In this document: in pieces, positions 17,539 to 26,605 of the stretch
Position numbering within the stretch: position 1 is the stretch's first letter
Layout: each line of letters begins with the position of its first letter
NCBI RefSeq assembly: GCF_018413525.1
Contig: NZ_JAHCDD010000021.1
Span: 1-64,000, forward strand
Reading direction: 5' to 3'
DNA length: 64,000 nt
From: Acidovorax sp. CCYZU-2555
Lineage (GTDB): Bacteria; Pseudomonadota; Gammaproteobacteria; Burkholderiales; Burkholderiaceae_C
The notes under the pieces: model-generated
Told to the model about the DNA's origin: nothing
Seen by the model: only the letters and a program-made list of their open reading frames with translations
Databases searched by the model: none
Program-made: the position numbers and the translations under genes

Positions 17539-18192
17539 TCAGCGCCGGGCGTGGTGCAAGGTCAGCAGGCGGTGCAGTCGCAGCACCGGTTGCAGCGCCG
17601 CGATCTCGGCCGGCAGCGCGCCCGCGAGCGCGCGCAGATGCTCCAGCGACTGCGCCTCGACCATGAGCAGATGCGTCGCTGGCGCCTCGACCGCCAACGG
17701 CGCGCCGCCATGCCAGGGCAAGGGCGCGACGGCCGTGTCTTCACGGCCCGAATGCACGCCGACCACGCCCGCGGCGGCAGCCAGCTCGCGCATTCCGGCC
17801 TGCAGCGCGACGGCGTCGCCGCCGCGTATCTGCAGGCTCATCAACGCCGTGCCGCGCACGCCCGCGGCAGATTCGATCACCTGGCAGGGAATGCGCAACA
17901 GCTCGCCGAACGAGGTGCGCATGCGCCGCGTCCAGTCTGTCGGTTGCTGCAGCAGCGCCTGGTATTCGGCCGATGCGAGCACGTCTATGGATGCCATCTC
18001 GTACAGAGTGAAGTACGGATAGACCGCATCGTCGACCGCGCGGTAGCGGCTGGCGCGCAGCATGCCGGGCACCGTGAGGCGCTCGGGCACATGCTCGCGC
18101 GCGTGCCAGTCGTTGTACTCGGCGTCGAGCGCGGGATCGAAGCCGTTCCACAGCGCCAGCCAGGCGCTGGCCGCACCCAAGGCATCACGCAT
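17539..18192 (-). CDS. EthD-like dimeric alpha/beta-barrel protein, paralogue B
   Basis: A 217-residue paralogue of the gene at 15687-16373, sharing E-x-x-DWH-x-x-EH-x-x-ER-x-x-V/IPG and R-x-SR. The longer open frame extends to 18324, but the start MRDALGAASAW overlaps the dehydrogenase stop by eight bases, which suits translational coupling. No signal peptide. It lies downstream of the dehydrogenase, so its substrate is probably an intermediate of the same unknown pathway. Confidence 0.78.
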   Translation of the reverse strand: MRDALGAASAWLALWNGFDPALDAEYNDWHAREHVPERLTVPGMLRASRYRAVDDAVYPYFTLYEMASIDVLASAEYQALLQQPTDWTRRMRTSFGELLRIPCQVIESAAGVRGTALMSLQIRGGDAVALQAGMRELAAAAGVVGVHSGREDTAVAPLPWHGGAPLAVEAPATHLLMVEAQSLEHLRALAGALPAEIAALQPVLRLHRLLTLHHARR

Positions 18193-19222
18193 GATCGCCG
18201 CCATGGTCGGGGCGCAGCAGCACCTTGCTGGCCTGCTTGCCATGCGCCAGCGCGAACGCCGCAGCCGCGTCTTCGAGCGGCAGCACATGGCTGACCATGG
18301 GCCGCATGACATCGCCGAGCGCATCGAGCAAGGCCAGCGCCTTGGGCCAGTCAGACTCAGGGGGGCGAAACGAGCCGCGCAGCTGGTGCTGGCGGCGCAC
18401 CAGCGTCGTGAGGTCCAGCGCCAGCGGACGTGAATGGATTCCGGTCACGACCACGATGCCATTGCGCGCCAGCAGCGGCAAGGCTTCGTTGATGGTCTCG
18501 GGCACGCCCGTGGCCTCGAACACCACATCGAATGGCGCCTCGCCGATATGCGGCGCGCAGACAGCTGCCAGCGACTGGGCCGCGACATCGACCACGGCGT
18601 CAAAGCCCATTTGGCGCAGCACCGCCAGGCGCGGTCCATCGTCGAAGCCGCTGACCACGACCTGGGCCGCCCCGCCCTGGCGCGCGAGCACCGCAATGCC
18701 CTGCCCTATGGTGCCCGGCCCCATCACCAGCACGCGCTTGCCGCTCACATCGCCGGCGACACGCAAGGCCTGCATAGAGATCGACACCGGCTCGGCCAGC
18801 GCGGCGAGCTCGTCGCTCAGGCCTTCGGGCACGGCAACGCAATTGCGCGCCGGCACGCGCACCCAGGGTGCGAACGCTCCATCGCGCGTCATGCCCAGGC
18901 CCGTGCGCCGATCGCAGGCGTCGGCATTGCCGGCGACGCAGGCCGCGCAGCTGCCGCAGGTGACCGAGGGCCGCACGACCACGCGCCGGCCTGCGTCAAC
19001 ACCCGAAGCGACCACGCCCACGAACTCATGGCCCAGCGTCACGGGCAGGCTCGCGGTGATGAACGCATAGCTGGGCGTCCAGTCGTCGACATGCAGATCG
19101 CTGCCGCAGATGCCGGTGGCGAGCACGCGCACCAGCACGTCATCGTTTGACGTGATCGTCGGCAGGGCCACATCGACCAGTTCTAGGCCGGCCGCGGCCT
19201 GGATTTTTCTCAGCGCTTTCAT
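18185..19222 (-). CDS. Zinc-dependent alcohol dehydrogenase (MDR superfamily)
   Basis: A 345-residue NAD(P)-dependent medium-chain dehydrogenase. The catalytic zinc ligands are in TGICGSDLH and TLGHEFVG. The structural zinc lobe shows four cysteines in CGSCAACVAGNADAC. The Rossmann motif is VLVMGPGTIGQGIAVLA. It resembles threonine/sorbitol-dehydrogenase-like enzymes, but the substrate is not fixed by sequence. I start at MKALRKIQAAAG. It lies downstream of the Bug receptor gene and overlaps the EthD-like gene, so the three form one operon. Confidence 0.9.
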   Translation of the reverse strand: MKALRKIQAAAGLELVDVALPTITSNDDVLVRVLATGICGSDLHVDDWTPSYAFITASLPVTLGHEFVGVVASGVDAGRRVVVRPSVTCGSCAACVAGNADACDRRTGLGMTRDGAFAPWVRVPARNCVAVPEGLSDELAALAEPVSISMQALRVAGDVSGKRVLVMGPGTIGQGIAVLARQGGAAQVVVSGFDDGPRLAVLRQMGFDAVVDVAAQSLAAVCAPHIGEAPFDVVFEATGVPETINEALPLLARNGIVVVTGIHSRPLALDLTTLVRRQHQLRGSFRPPESDWPKALALLDALGDVMRPMVSHVLPLEDAAAAFALAHGKQASKVLLRPDHGGDHA

Positions 19223-19256
19223 GGTGTTCTCGGTGGCGTCAATGGATTGCGCAAGG

Positions 19257-20216
19257 TCAGTCAATCGTGATTCCGACCTTCTTGATGATCGCGCCCCACT
19301 TGCGCGTCTCGCGCTCGATCAGGGTGCGGAATTCGGCCGATGTGCCGCCACCTGCATGCAGGCCCTGGCGCGCAAACATCTCCACCACCGACGGGTCGGC
19401 CAGTGCGACGTTGAAGTCAGCATTGATTCGCGCAGCTACTTCAGGCGGCGTGCCTGCAGGCGCGAAGATGCCGTTCCAGGTCAGCGACTCGAAGCCCGGA
19501 TAGCCCGACTCGGCGACCGTGGGCAGGTTCTTCATGCCGTCGGCGCGCTGCGCGCTGGTGACACCGATCAGCTTGATGCGCCCGGCCTGCACCAGCGGCA
19601 GCAGCGCGGGCTGGACGGTGAACAGCGCCTGCACTTCGCCAGAGACCAGTGCATTCACGGCCGGCGGCGAACCGGCGTAGGGCACATGCACGGCCTCGAT
19701 GCCCGCGGTGCTCTTGAGCAGCTCCATGGTCAGGTGCGAGGAACTGCCCGCGCCCACCGAGGCATAGCTGAGCTTGTCGCCCTGCTTGCGCGCCCAGGTG
19801 ACGAATTCGCTGACGTTGTTCGCGGGATGGTTGGCGGGCACGGCCAGCACGTTGGGCTGCGACGTGGTCAGCACCACGGGCAGCAGATCGCGCGCCGGGT
19901 CATAGGACATCTTCTTGTACATGAACGGACCGAACGCGATCGGGCCGTTGAAGCCCACGCCCAGCGTATAGCCGTCGGGCCTGGCCTTGGCCACGGCATC
20001 CATGCCTATCATGCCGCCCGCCCCGGGCTTGTTCTCCACCACGACAGGCTGCTTCCAGCGCACCGACAGGCGCTGGCCCAAGGTACGGGCAATCACGTCC
20101 AGGGAACTGCCCGCGGGTGCGGGCACCACCACGCGCACCGGCTTCTCGGGCCAGGCTTCGGCCATGGCCGCGGTTGCCAGGGTGCAGGCCAACAGAACTA
20201 CGCCAACTCGTTTCAT
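19257..20216 (-). CDS. Bug/TctC-family periplasmic receptor
   Basis: A 319-residue tripartite tricarboxylate transporter receptor. The signal peptide ends ATAAMAEA. The family pattern is PVRVVVPAPAGSSLDVIAR, VVVENKPGAGG and ARPDGYTLGVG, and later LSYASVGAGSSSHLTMELL and HVPYAGSPPA. Bug proteins bind a small carboxylic or aromatic acid in the periplasm. No tctA or tctB lies beside it, which is common for these receptors in Burkholderiales. It is divergent from the LysR gene at 20329 and heads the operon with the dehydrogenase. Confidence 0.93.
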   Translation of the reverse strand: MKRVGVVLLACTLATAAMAEAWPEKPVRVVVPAPAGSSLDVIARTLGQRLSVRWKQPVVVENKPGAGGMIGMDAVAKARPDGYTLGVGFNGPIAFGPFMYKKMSYDPARDLLPVVLTTSQPNVLAVPANHPANNVSEFVTWARKQGDKLSYASVGAGSSSHLTMELLKSTAGIEAVHVPYAGSPPAVNALVSGEVQALFTVQPALLPLVQAGRIKLIGVTSAQRADGMKNLPTVAESGYPGFESLTWNGIFAPAGTPPEVAARINADFNVALADPSVVEMFARQGLHAGGGTSAEFRTLIERETRKWGAIIKKVGITID

Positions 20217-20283
20217 TTTTGTCTCCTATGTTTGTTTTTCCGAATTCTTGGTCAAGGCATCGGATACTTCAAGAATCGATTGT

Positions 20284-20298
20284 GTATGACATCCATAC
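20284..20298. promoter_or_regulatory. LysR-type operator candidate
   Basis: GTATG-ACATC-CATAC is a perfect inverted repeat (5-5-5) in the 112-base region between the divergent Bug receptor and lysR genes. It lies 31 bases before the lysR start, and its position suits autoregulation and control of the receptor operon. Confidence 0.6.
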
Positions 20299-20328
20299 TT
20301 CAAAAGTAGAGCCAGGAGACAACGCCCC

Positions 20329-21288
20329 ATGGAACTTCGCCATCTGCGCTACTTCGTCGCCGTCGCCGAAAGCGGCAGCCTCAGCCGCGCGGCCGAAAAA
20401 CTGTTCATCGCCCAGCCGCCGCTGTCGCTGCAGATCCGCCATTTCGAAGAAGAGCTGGGCGTGGCCCTTTTCATTCGCCACCCCAAGGGCGTGCGCCTCA
20501 CGCTCGCGGGCCAGGCGCTGCTGCCCGAGGCGCGCTATCTGCTGGAGCGCGCGGGCCGCATAGGCAATGTGGCGCGGCAGTCGCGCGAGAACCGGCCGGT
20601 GTCGCTGAGCATGGGCTTCGTGCCATCTTCGAGCCACACCGTGCTGCCCATACTGATACGCAAACTGCGCGCCAAATATCCGGGGCTCGAACTCGAACTG
20701 CGCGAGATGATCAGCGAAGAGCAGATCAGCGCCATTGCCGACGGACGCATCGATGTAGGCATCGCGCGCAGCGGCTCCAAGCACCCGCGCGTGCTCGCGA
20801 GCCTGCAGATGTCCGACCCGTTCTGCCTGGCAATGCCGGCGTCTGTCGACACGGCGCCCGAAGGCGCGGTCGATCTGCGCAACTACAGCGACCAGGCGTT
20901 TGTCGGCTTCTCACGCAGCCACGGCCCGGCCTACTTCGACCAGTCGATCCATCTGTGCAGCCAGGCCGGCTTCAGCCCGCGCATACGCTACGAAGCCAGC
21001 AACGTGCGCGGCGTGCTCGACCTGGTGAGCGCGGGCCTGGGCATTGCGCTGGTGCCCGCGTCCACAGTGCAGCTGGGCGTCAAGGGCCTGGCCTGGCGGC
21101 GGCTCACGCAAAAGCCGTACGGCGTGCTTTCGGTGCTGCGCCGTAAAGGCGATACCCAGCCCGCGGTGCAGACGCTGGAGACCGTGGTGGAGAAGATCTT
21201 CAAGGACTTGCGGCACAAGGTCGATGCCAAGTTGGCATCGGCATCGCGCGCACGGTCGCGGCGCGGCGAAGCCGCAGGCCTGGAGTGA
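20329..21288 (+). CDS. LysR-family transcriptional regulator
   Basis: A 319-residue LTTR. The winged helix covers about residues 1-60 (SLSRAAEKLFIAQPPLS) with a linker helix to about 90. A two-lobe effector domain follows (SMGFVPSSSHTVLP, GRIDVGIAR). The ATG follows CAGGAGACAACGCCCC. By position it should control the divergent Bug receptor, dehydrogenase and EthD-like operon. The effector is unknown. Confidence 0.94.
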   Translation: MELRHLRYFVAVAESGSLSRAAEKLFIAQPPLSLQIRHFEEELGVALFIRHPKGVRLTLAGQALLPEARYLLERAGRIGNVARQSRENRPVSLSMGFVPSSSHTVLPILIRKLRAKYPGLELELREMISEEQISAIADGRIDVGIARSGSKHPRVLASLQMSDPFCLAMPASVDTAPEGAVDLRNYSDQAFVGFSRSHGPAYFDQSIHLCSQAGFSPRIRYEASNVRGVLDLVSAGLGIALVPASTVQLGVKGLAWRRLTQKPYGVLSVLRRKGDTQPAVQTLETVVEKIFKDLRHKVDAKLASASRARSRRGEAAGLE

Positions 21289-21341
21289 CGCCAATGAACT
21301 CGTGAATCATCGGATTTTGCATCGAGACTCGCCCCCTTGGC

Positions 21342-22247
21342 TCAGCCACCACCCCTGACCCTCACCCGCGTCGCAAACCAGCAAAGAATCGCGCCGCCGC
21401 ACACCATGCAAGCGCCGAGCCAGAACGACGCCGTCAACGGCACGCCCAGCACCAGGGCCGCCAGCGCGGCGGAGAAGACCGGCGTGAAATACGACGCGCC
21501 GGCCAGAATGGTGACATTGCCATGCAGGATGCCGATATTCCAGGCCGCGTAGCCAAAGCCCATGGCGGCGGCGGCCAAGGCCAGGTAAACGGCGGTCGGC
21601 ACGGTCCAGTGCATTGCGGCATCGCCGAACGCCAGATACTTCACCCACAGCACCAGCGCCGTCAGTATGAAGAACAGCGTGATGCCGTTCTTTCCCTGGG
21701 CGATGCGCGCCGTGACCGTGCAATACGCGGCCCAGATGAAAGCGCCGGCGAGCGCCAGCCCGTAGCTCAAGGGGTTGTCCTGGACGTTCGCCAGCATTCC
21801 CGACAGGTCCATGCCCTTCTCGCCCGCCAGCACCCAGAAGATGCCGGCCAGCGATGTCAGCAGCCCGGGCAGCACCAGCCAGTTCGCGCGCTGGCCGTTG
21901 AACGCGATCGCCGCGAGCATGGTGAACGTGGGCCACAGATAGTTGACCATGCCCACCTCGATCGCCTGCTGCCCCGAGTTTGCATAGCCTATGGACAGCG
22001 CCAGGCACAGCTCGTAGGAAACAAACAGCGCGCTGCCCCAGTACAGATACTTTCGCGGCATGGCGCGCAGCGGCGTGAAGCCCACGGTGAACAGCAGCAG
22101 CAGCGATGCCGCCGTGTAGATCATGGCCGCGCCGCCGGTCGCGCCCAGGCCTTCGCTGACGCTGCGAATCAGGCCCACGAGCGAGGACCACAGGACGATG
22201 GCCGCGAGACCGATCAGGGTCGCGGTTTTCTTGTCGGGAACGCGCAT
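21342..22247 (-). CDS. yddG: Aromatic amino acid exporter YddG-like (DMT superfamily)
   Basis: A 301-residue inner-membrane protein with about ten membrane segments. It closely follows the YddG pattern: TATLIGLAAIVLWSSLVGLI at the N terminus, QAIEVGMVNYLWP in the middle, SYGLALAGAFIWAAYCTVT, AAWNIGILHGNVTILA and MVCGGAILCWFATR at the end. YddG in enterobacteria exports aromatic amino acids and related compounds, and specificity here is by analogy. Convergent with the lysR gene. Confidence 0.88.
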   Translation of the reverse strand: MRVPDKKTATLIGLAAIVLWSSLVGLIRSVSEGLGATGGAAMIYTAASLLLLFTVGFTPLRAMPRKYLYWGSALFVSYELCLALSIGYANSGQQAIEVGMVNYLWPTFTMLAAIAFNGQRANWLVLPGLLTSLAGIFWVLAGEKGMDLSGMLANVQDNPLSYGLALAGAFIWAAYCTVTARIAQGKNGITLFFILTALVLWVKYLAFGDAAMHWTVPTAVYLALAAAAMGFGYAAWNIGILHGNVTILAGASYFTPVFSAALAALVLGVPLTASFWLGACMVCGGAILCWFATRVRVRGGG

Positions 22248-22290
22248 TCTCAGCAGCCCTGACCCGGCCCGTGGCGGCCGGGCGCCGCGC

Positions 22291-22968
22291 TCAGCACTGC
22301 CACAGGAACTTGCCGGAGATGCCGGAACAATGGCACTCGAACAGATAGCCGCAACCGCCGGCGAAGTTCATCTCGGTTTGATAGTCGGGGCCCGACTCCA
22401 GCTGGGCAACGAACTGCATGGGCGCCTCGCAGGCAGTGCAAGCCGGGGTGTCGTCGCTCTGAATCCAATCGGCTGCGCCGCCGATCTGCCCCAGCACTTC
22501 GCGCCGGCGCCCCTCATAGGCGGAAAACGCGTCCGAATACTCCTGCGCCACCACTGTCTGCAGGCGCGCGCCATAGCGCGTGTCGCGCACGGTTTCGCCT
22601 TCGGCGGGCGCAGTCGCGAGCTGCAGGTGATCGGCCTGCACGGTGATCACCGCATTGCCGCCGCCGTCGGCCTCGAACTGATAGCACTCGCCGGGATGGT
22701 TGGTGCACATGAAAAGCAGGTGCAGATGCAGCGCACCGGGCGGGCGAATCTGCCCCTGGAATTGCATGGGCTCGCCGCACGAACGGCAGCGCGGCCAGGC
22801 GAAACCTGCGCCTGCCGAAGGCAGGCCACCGAAGCGCGTTTCGGGCGAGGCATCGGCAGTCACGTCCCGATCGACGATCAGCAGCGCTATGGTTTTCAAT
22901 GCGCTTTCGGGCGCCGGGCCGGCCGGCGTCTTCTGAAAGGCGCCGAGGATCTTCTGGAGGAAATTCAT
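22291..22968 (-). CDS. DUF1963-like protein with Cys pairs
   Basis: A 225-residue cytoplasmic protein. ETRFGGLP followed by WPRCRSCGEPMQFQGQI resembles the YwqG/DUF1963 pattern. A second pair occurs in CTACEAPMQFVAQLESG, and further Cys residues lie near CGYLFECHCSG. The repeated C-x-x-C-x-x-P/PMQF blocks point to internal duplication and possible zinc binding. The function of this family is unknown. It is separated by short gaps from the DUF2788 and DUF2189 genes on the same strand. Confidence 0.7.
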   Translation of the reverse strand: MNFLQKILGAFQKTPAGPAPESALKTIALLIVDRDVTADASPETRFGGLPSAGAGFAWPRCRSCGEPMQFQGQIRPPGALHLHLLFMCTNHPGECYQFEADGGGNAVITVQADHLQLATAPAEGETVRDTRYGARLQTVVAQEYSDAFSAYEGRRREVLGQIGGAADWIQSDDTPACTACEAPMQFVAQLESGPDYQTEMNFAGGCGYLFECHCSGISGKFLWQC

Positions 22969-22993
22969 GCGTACCCGAGTGCGGCTGCAGCGC

Positions 22994-23206
22994 CTATTTT
23001 TCCATCCACCACTGGATCACCACCTTCGCCAGGAAGCCGATGAAACCCACGCCCAGACCGAGAAAGATCACGAACGTGCCGAACTTGCCCGCCTTCGATT
23101 GGCGCGCGAGCTGCAGGATGATGAACACCATGAAAAGAATGAACGCTCCCACCCCGTAGGTGAGAAAGAAGTGCGCAAGCTGCTCTTCTGTATACCCGAA
23201 AATCAC
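22994..23206 (-). CDS. DUF2788 small membrane protein
   Basis: A 70-residue protein with two hydrophobic segments (about 12-32 and 42-62) separated by a basic loop QLARQSKAGKF. This matches the DUF2788 pattern, which ends in WWMEK. It is presumably an inner-membrane protein. Its role is unknown. It lies between the DUF1963-like and DUF2189 genes with short gaps. Confidence 0.8.
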   Translation of the reverse strand: MIFGYTEEQLAHFFLTYGVGAFILFMVFIILQLARQSKAGKFGTFVIFLGLGVGFIGFLAKVVIQWWMEK

Positions 23207-23217
23207 AACGACAAGTC

Positions 23218-24075
23218 CTACAACGCCCTGCCCGGCTCCGGCTGCTCGCGAGAAGGAAACGCCGAGGCGTCGACCAGATCACGGTAGGCATGCCAGCTCG
23301 CATGCCCGAGCATGGGCACCACGGCCACCAGCCCGATGAGAAGCGAGCCCAGGCCCAACAGGGTAAACAACACAATCAACGCCGCCCAGAACGCCATGGG
23401 CGCCGGGTTGGTGATCACCACAGTCCAGCTCGTGAGCACGGCCTGCAGCACGGTCACACGGCGGTCCAGCAACAGCGGCATGGCCACGACGCTGGACGCA
23501 AAAATAGGCGCGGCCAGAAAACTGCCCAGCGCCATCCAGAAAACAAACAATTGCCCATCGCCAGCGAGCACGACATGCTGCAGAAAATCCAGGGGCGTCT
23601 GCACGCGCACGGGCGACAGCACGGTGATCAGCGACGCCGAAATCACCACCCAGCCCGTGGCCGCGAGCGACAGCAGCAGACCGAAGCGCACCAGGCACCA
23701 ATAGCCCGCATGGCGATCCGCGCCCGCGTGGCCGCTTTGCCAGCGCGTCCAGGTGTCGCGCACCAGGCCCAGCCCTGTAGCCTCGCCGCGCTCCAGCGCA
23801 CGGCTGATCGCATAGAGGCTGGTCGCCACCACCGGGCCTATCACCAGAAAGCCCGAGAGCGCACCGGCCATCAGCCAGAAGCGATTGTGCCCCACGGCCA
23901 GGATGGCTGCGCTGATCAGCGTCAATACCAGACCATGCGCGAAAGCCAGCAGCGGCGCGCGGCAGATATCGCGCCAGGCCAGCACAAGCCAGGAAAGCGG
24001 CTGCATCAGGCCTATGGAATGAACCAGGGGGAGAGGAGCGGGAGCGCGCGGGCGGGAACGCAGGGTACTGGGCAT
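23218..24075 (-). CDS. DUF2189 integral membrane protein
   Basis: A 285-residue inner-membrane protein with about six to seven hydrophobic segments. DUF2189 is recognised by the N-terminal WLVLAWRDICRAPLLAFAHG and by FLVIGPVVATSLYAISRALERGE. The start MPSTLRSRPRAPAP is chosen because the upstream 19 codons lack family character. It is 12 bases upstream of the DUF2788 gene, so they are probably co-transcribed. Function unknown. Confidence 0.82.
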   Translation of the reverse strand: MPSTLRSRPRAPAPLPLVHSIGLMQPLSWLVLAWRDICRAPLLAFAHGLVLTLISAAILAVGHNRFWLMAGALSGFLVIGPVVATSLYAISRALERGEATGLGLVRDTWTRWQSGHAGADRHAGYWCLVRFGLLLSLAATGWVVISASLITVLSPVRVQTPLDFLQHVVLAGDGQLFVFWMALGSFLAAPIFASSVVAMPLLLDRRVTVLQAVLTSWTVVITNPAPMAFWAALIVLFTLLGLGSLLIGLVAVVPMLGHASWHAYRDLVDASAFPSREQPEPGRAL

Positions 24076-24107
24076 GGATCTCGGCTCGCTAACAGCATCA
24101 GAAAGAA

Positions 24108-24842
24108 TCAGCCTTCGGCCAGACCCTGACATAACTGCGCGAGACTGGCCACCGTCACGGAAGGGCTGGCCCCACCGTGGGCCCAGTCTACGCCCGCGCG
24201 GTTGAGCCAGACTGCGTGCATACCCGCATCCATCGCGCCGCGCGCGTCGAGCAGCGCGTCGTCGCCCACATGCAGCACGTTCTCGGCAGGAACGCCAGCG
24301 GCCTGGGCCGCGAGCGCGAAGATCCGCGGGTCGGGCTTGGCCACGCCCACGCGGTGGGCGCTGATGCTTGCATGAAAGAAACGTCCGAGCCCGACGACAT
24401 TCACATCGGCCGTGCCATTACTCAGCGCCACCAGCGGCCAGCGCGCGGCAAGAAACTCGAGCGCGGGCAGCGCGTCTTCGTACAGCTCGACGCGCTGGCG
24501 CTCGGCGAAGAACACGTCGAACGCGGTCTCGGCCAGGCTGGGATCGTCGCTGGCGCGCGTCAGCGCCAGGCGAATCGACTCGCGCCGCAGGCCGTTGAGG
24601 TCATGCGCGAGATCGGGCCGCAGGCCGACGATTTCGGTGCGCACCGCGCGCACCGCGGTCTGGGTCTGCAGCGACTGCGCGGTCGCCGGCGCATGGGTCT
24701 GCAGCCACTGCAGCAGCACGCGCTCGGCACGCTCTATCGTCGGCCAGATGGGCCACAGCGTGTCGTCGAGATCGAGGGTGATGGCACGGATACCGCGGGC
24801 GCGGATGCCGGAGAAAGCGTTGGAGTCGAGAGGAGCGTGCAT
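24108..24842 (-). CDS. HAD-superfamily hydrolase
   Basis: A 244-residue haloacid-dehalogenase-like phosphatase. Motif I is TLDLDDTLWP (two Asp), motif II ALSNGT, motif III Lys in VGVAKPDPRIF and motif IV VGDDALLDARGAMDAG. A cap of about 100 residues after motif I suggests subfamily I, like YigB/YjjG-type nucleotide or flavin phosphatases. The start MHAPLDSNAFSG is used; the frame upstream runs into the divergent hemH promoter. Confidence 0.9.
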   Translation of the reverse strand: MHAPLDSNAFSGIRARGIRAITLDLDDTLWPIWPTIERAERVLLQWLQTHAPATAQSLQTQTAVRAVRTEIVGLRPDLAHDLNGLRRESIRLALTRASDDPSLAETAFDVFFAERQRVELYEDALPALEFLAARWPLVALSNGTADVNVVGLGRFFHASISAHRVGVAKPDPRIFALAAQAAGVPAENVLHVGDDALLDARGAMDAGMHAVWLNRAGVDWAHGGASPSVTVASLAQLCQGLAEG

Positions 24843-24916
24843 AGGTAGCCCGAGAATACCGCAGCCATCGCGGGCCTGTGGCGGCGCGCCGGCCCGCGCC
24901 TTGGCACAATCGCCCC

Positions 24917-26014
24917 ATGCCTTCACGCTTTGCGCCAGAACCCCCTACCCCCCACGGCAGCGCCGCGCGCACCGCCGTGCTGCTGTGCAATCTCGGCACG
25001 CCCGATGCGCCCACGCCTTCGGCCGTGCGCCGCTACCTTGCGCAGTTTCTCAGCGACGACCGCGTCGTGGAGATCCCCAAACTCGCCTGGTGGCCCATCC
25101 TGCACGGCATCATCCTGCGCACGCGCCCGGCGAAATCGGCCGCGAAGTACGCGACCGTGTGGCATCCCCAGGACGGCTCGCCGCTCGCACACTGGACTGC
25201 GCGCCAGGCGCTGCTGCTGCGCGGCTGGCTGGGCGAAGCCGGCCACAACGTGCTGGTGCGCCACGCGATGCGCTACGGCAATCCGTCGATCGCGAGCGAA
25301 CTCGACGCACTCAAGGCCGAAGGCGCGACGCGCATTCTGATCCTGCCGCTGTACCCGCAATACTCGGGCACGACCACGGCCAGCGTGTTCGACGCGGTGT
25401 ACGACTGGGCGCGCACGCAGCGCCATGTTCCCGAGCTGCGCTTCGTCAACCGCTACCACGACGATGCTGGCTATATCGATGCGCTGGCCCAGCGCGTCGA
25501 AGCACATTGGCGCAACGCCGGGCGCAGCGCGCATCTGGTGATGAGCTTTCACGGCGTGCCCGAGCGCACGCTGTACCTGGGCGATCCCTACCACTGCGAA
25601 AGCCAGAAGACCGGCCGCCTGCTGGCCGAGCGCCTGGGACTGACGCCATCGCAGTACACCGTCACTTTCCAATCGCGCTTCGGCAAGGCCAAGTGGCTGG
25701 AGCCCTATACCGAGCCCACGCTGATCGCCATGGCGCAGCGCGGCGTGCAAAGCGTCGACGTGGTCTGCCCGGGCTTCACCAGCGACTGCCTGGAAACGCT
25801 GGAAGAGATCAGCCAGGAAGCGCGCGAAGCGTTTCTGCATGCGGGCGGCAAGGCGTTTGCCTATATTCCCTGCGTCAACGACAGCGCGCCCTGGATCACG
25901 GCGCTGAGCCAGATCGCGCAGCAGCATCTCGCGGGCTGGCCCGTGGGCCGGCCCGCCGAGGCGGCGCTGCGCCAGACTGCGGAGCGCGCCAAGGCCATGG
26001 GCGCGAAAAGCTAG
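24917..26014 (+). CDS. hemH: Ferrochelatase
   Basis: Inserts Fe2+ into protoporphyrin IX, the last step of haem synthesis, at the inner-membrane face. The protein is 365 residues. Family segments are VLLCNLGTPDAPTPSAVRRY near residue 21, ILPLYPQYSGTTTASVFD, the active-site loop SFHGVPERTLYLGDPYHC and FQSRFGKAKWLEPYT. No C-terminal Fe-S cysteine cluster is present. The ATG lacks a clear Shine-Dalgarno sequence; an upstream in-frame start at 24878 adds 13 non-conserved residues. Confidence 0.96.
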   Translation: MPSRFAPEPPTPHGSAARTAVLLCNLGTPDAPTPSAVRRYLAQFLSDDRVVEIPKLAWWPILHGIILRTRPAKSAAKYATVWHPQDGSPLAHWTARQALLLRGWLGEAGHNVLVRHAMRYGNPSIASELDALKAEGATRILILPLYPQYSGTTTASVFDAVYDWARTQRHVPELRFVNRYHDDAGYIDALAQRVEAHWRNAGRSAHLVMSFHGVPERTLYLGDPYHCESQKTGRLLAERLGLTPSQYTVTFQSRFGKAKWLEPYTEPTLIAMAQRGVQSVDVVCPGFTSDCLETLEEISQEAREAFLHAGGKAFAYIPCVNDSAPWITALSQIAQQHLAGWPVGRPAEAALRQTAERAKAMGAKS

Positions 26015-26025
26015 GAATGTAATCT

Positions 26026-26529
26026 TCAGCGCCGGCGCAGATGGCCCGTGGGCAGCGCCGTCGTGTACTTCACCTGGCTCAACGCGAAGCTGGAGCGGAT
26101 GCTCGCGACGCTCGGTATCTGCGTGAGGCATTCGAGCAGCAGGGCCTGGTACTTGATCAGGTCTTCGATCACGACGCGCAGCATGAAGTCGGCCTCGCCG
26201 CTCATCAGATAGCACTCCATGACTTCGGGCCGCTGGGCAATGGCGCGCGTGAAGACTTCGAGCGACTCCTTGTCCTGCTGTTTCAGCGAGACATGCACGA
26301 ACACGTTCACGGCCAGACCCAGCTTGAGCGGATCGACCAGCGAGACCGAAGCGCGCAGCACGCCGCTTTGCTTCAAATCGGTGACCCGGCGCCAGCAGGG
26401 TGACGCGGACAGGCCCACGCGCTCGGCCAGTTCGGCATTGCTCAGCTCCGCGTTTTTCTGCAATTCGTCCAGGATACGCAGGCTCGCTTCGTCGAGGGAA
26501 ATGTCGCTCAAGGTATTTTTCTCCCGCAT
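26026..26529 (-). CDS. Lrp/AsnC-family transcriptional regulator
   Basis: A 167-residue regulator. The helix-turn-helix (about 25-60, ELSNAELAERVGLSASPCWR) is followed by an RAM effector domain with VMECYLMSGEADFMLRVVI near residue 105. It is divergent from an EamA-type exporter, a common arrangement in which the Lrp protein controls amino-acid export. A large inverted repeat lies in the space between them. Confidence 0.94.
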   Translation of the reverse strand: MREKNTLSDISLDEASLRILDELQKNAELSNAELAERVGLSASPCWRRVTDLKQSGVLRASVSLVDPLKLGLAVNVFVHVSLKQQDKESLEVFTRAIAQRPEVMECYLMSGEADFMLRVVIEDLIKYQALLLECLTQIPSVASIRSSFALSQVKYTTALPTGHLRRR

Positions 26530-26605
26530 TCAAACAAGATCCGGTATTTTCTTCTCAAACCAGACAAATTCATGGTGAAGCAGACAAAGTAATTTCCGCA
26601 TGACT

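Noticed and set aside
24903-24916. TGGCAC upstream of hemH as a sigma-54 promoter
   Set aside because: No GC doublet at the -12 distance and the site is too close to the start codon.
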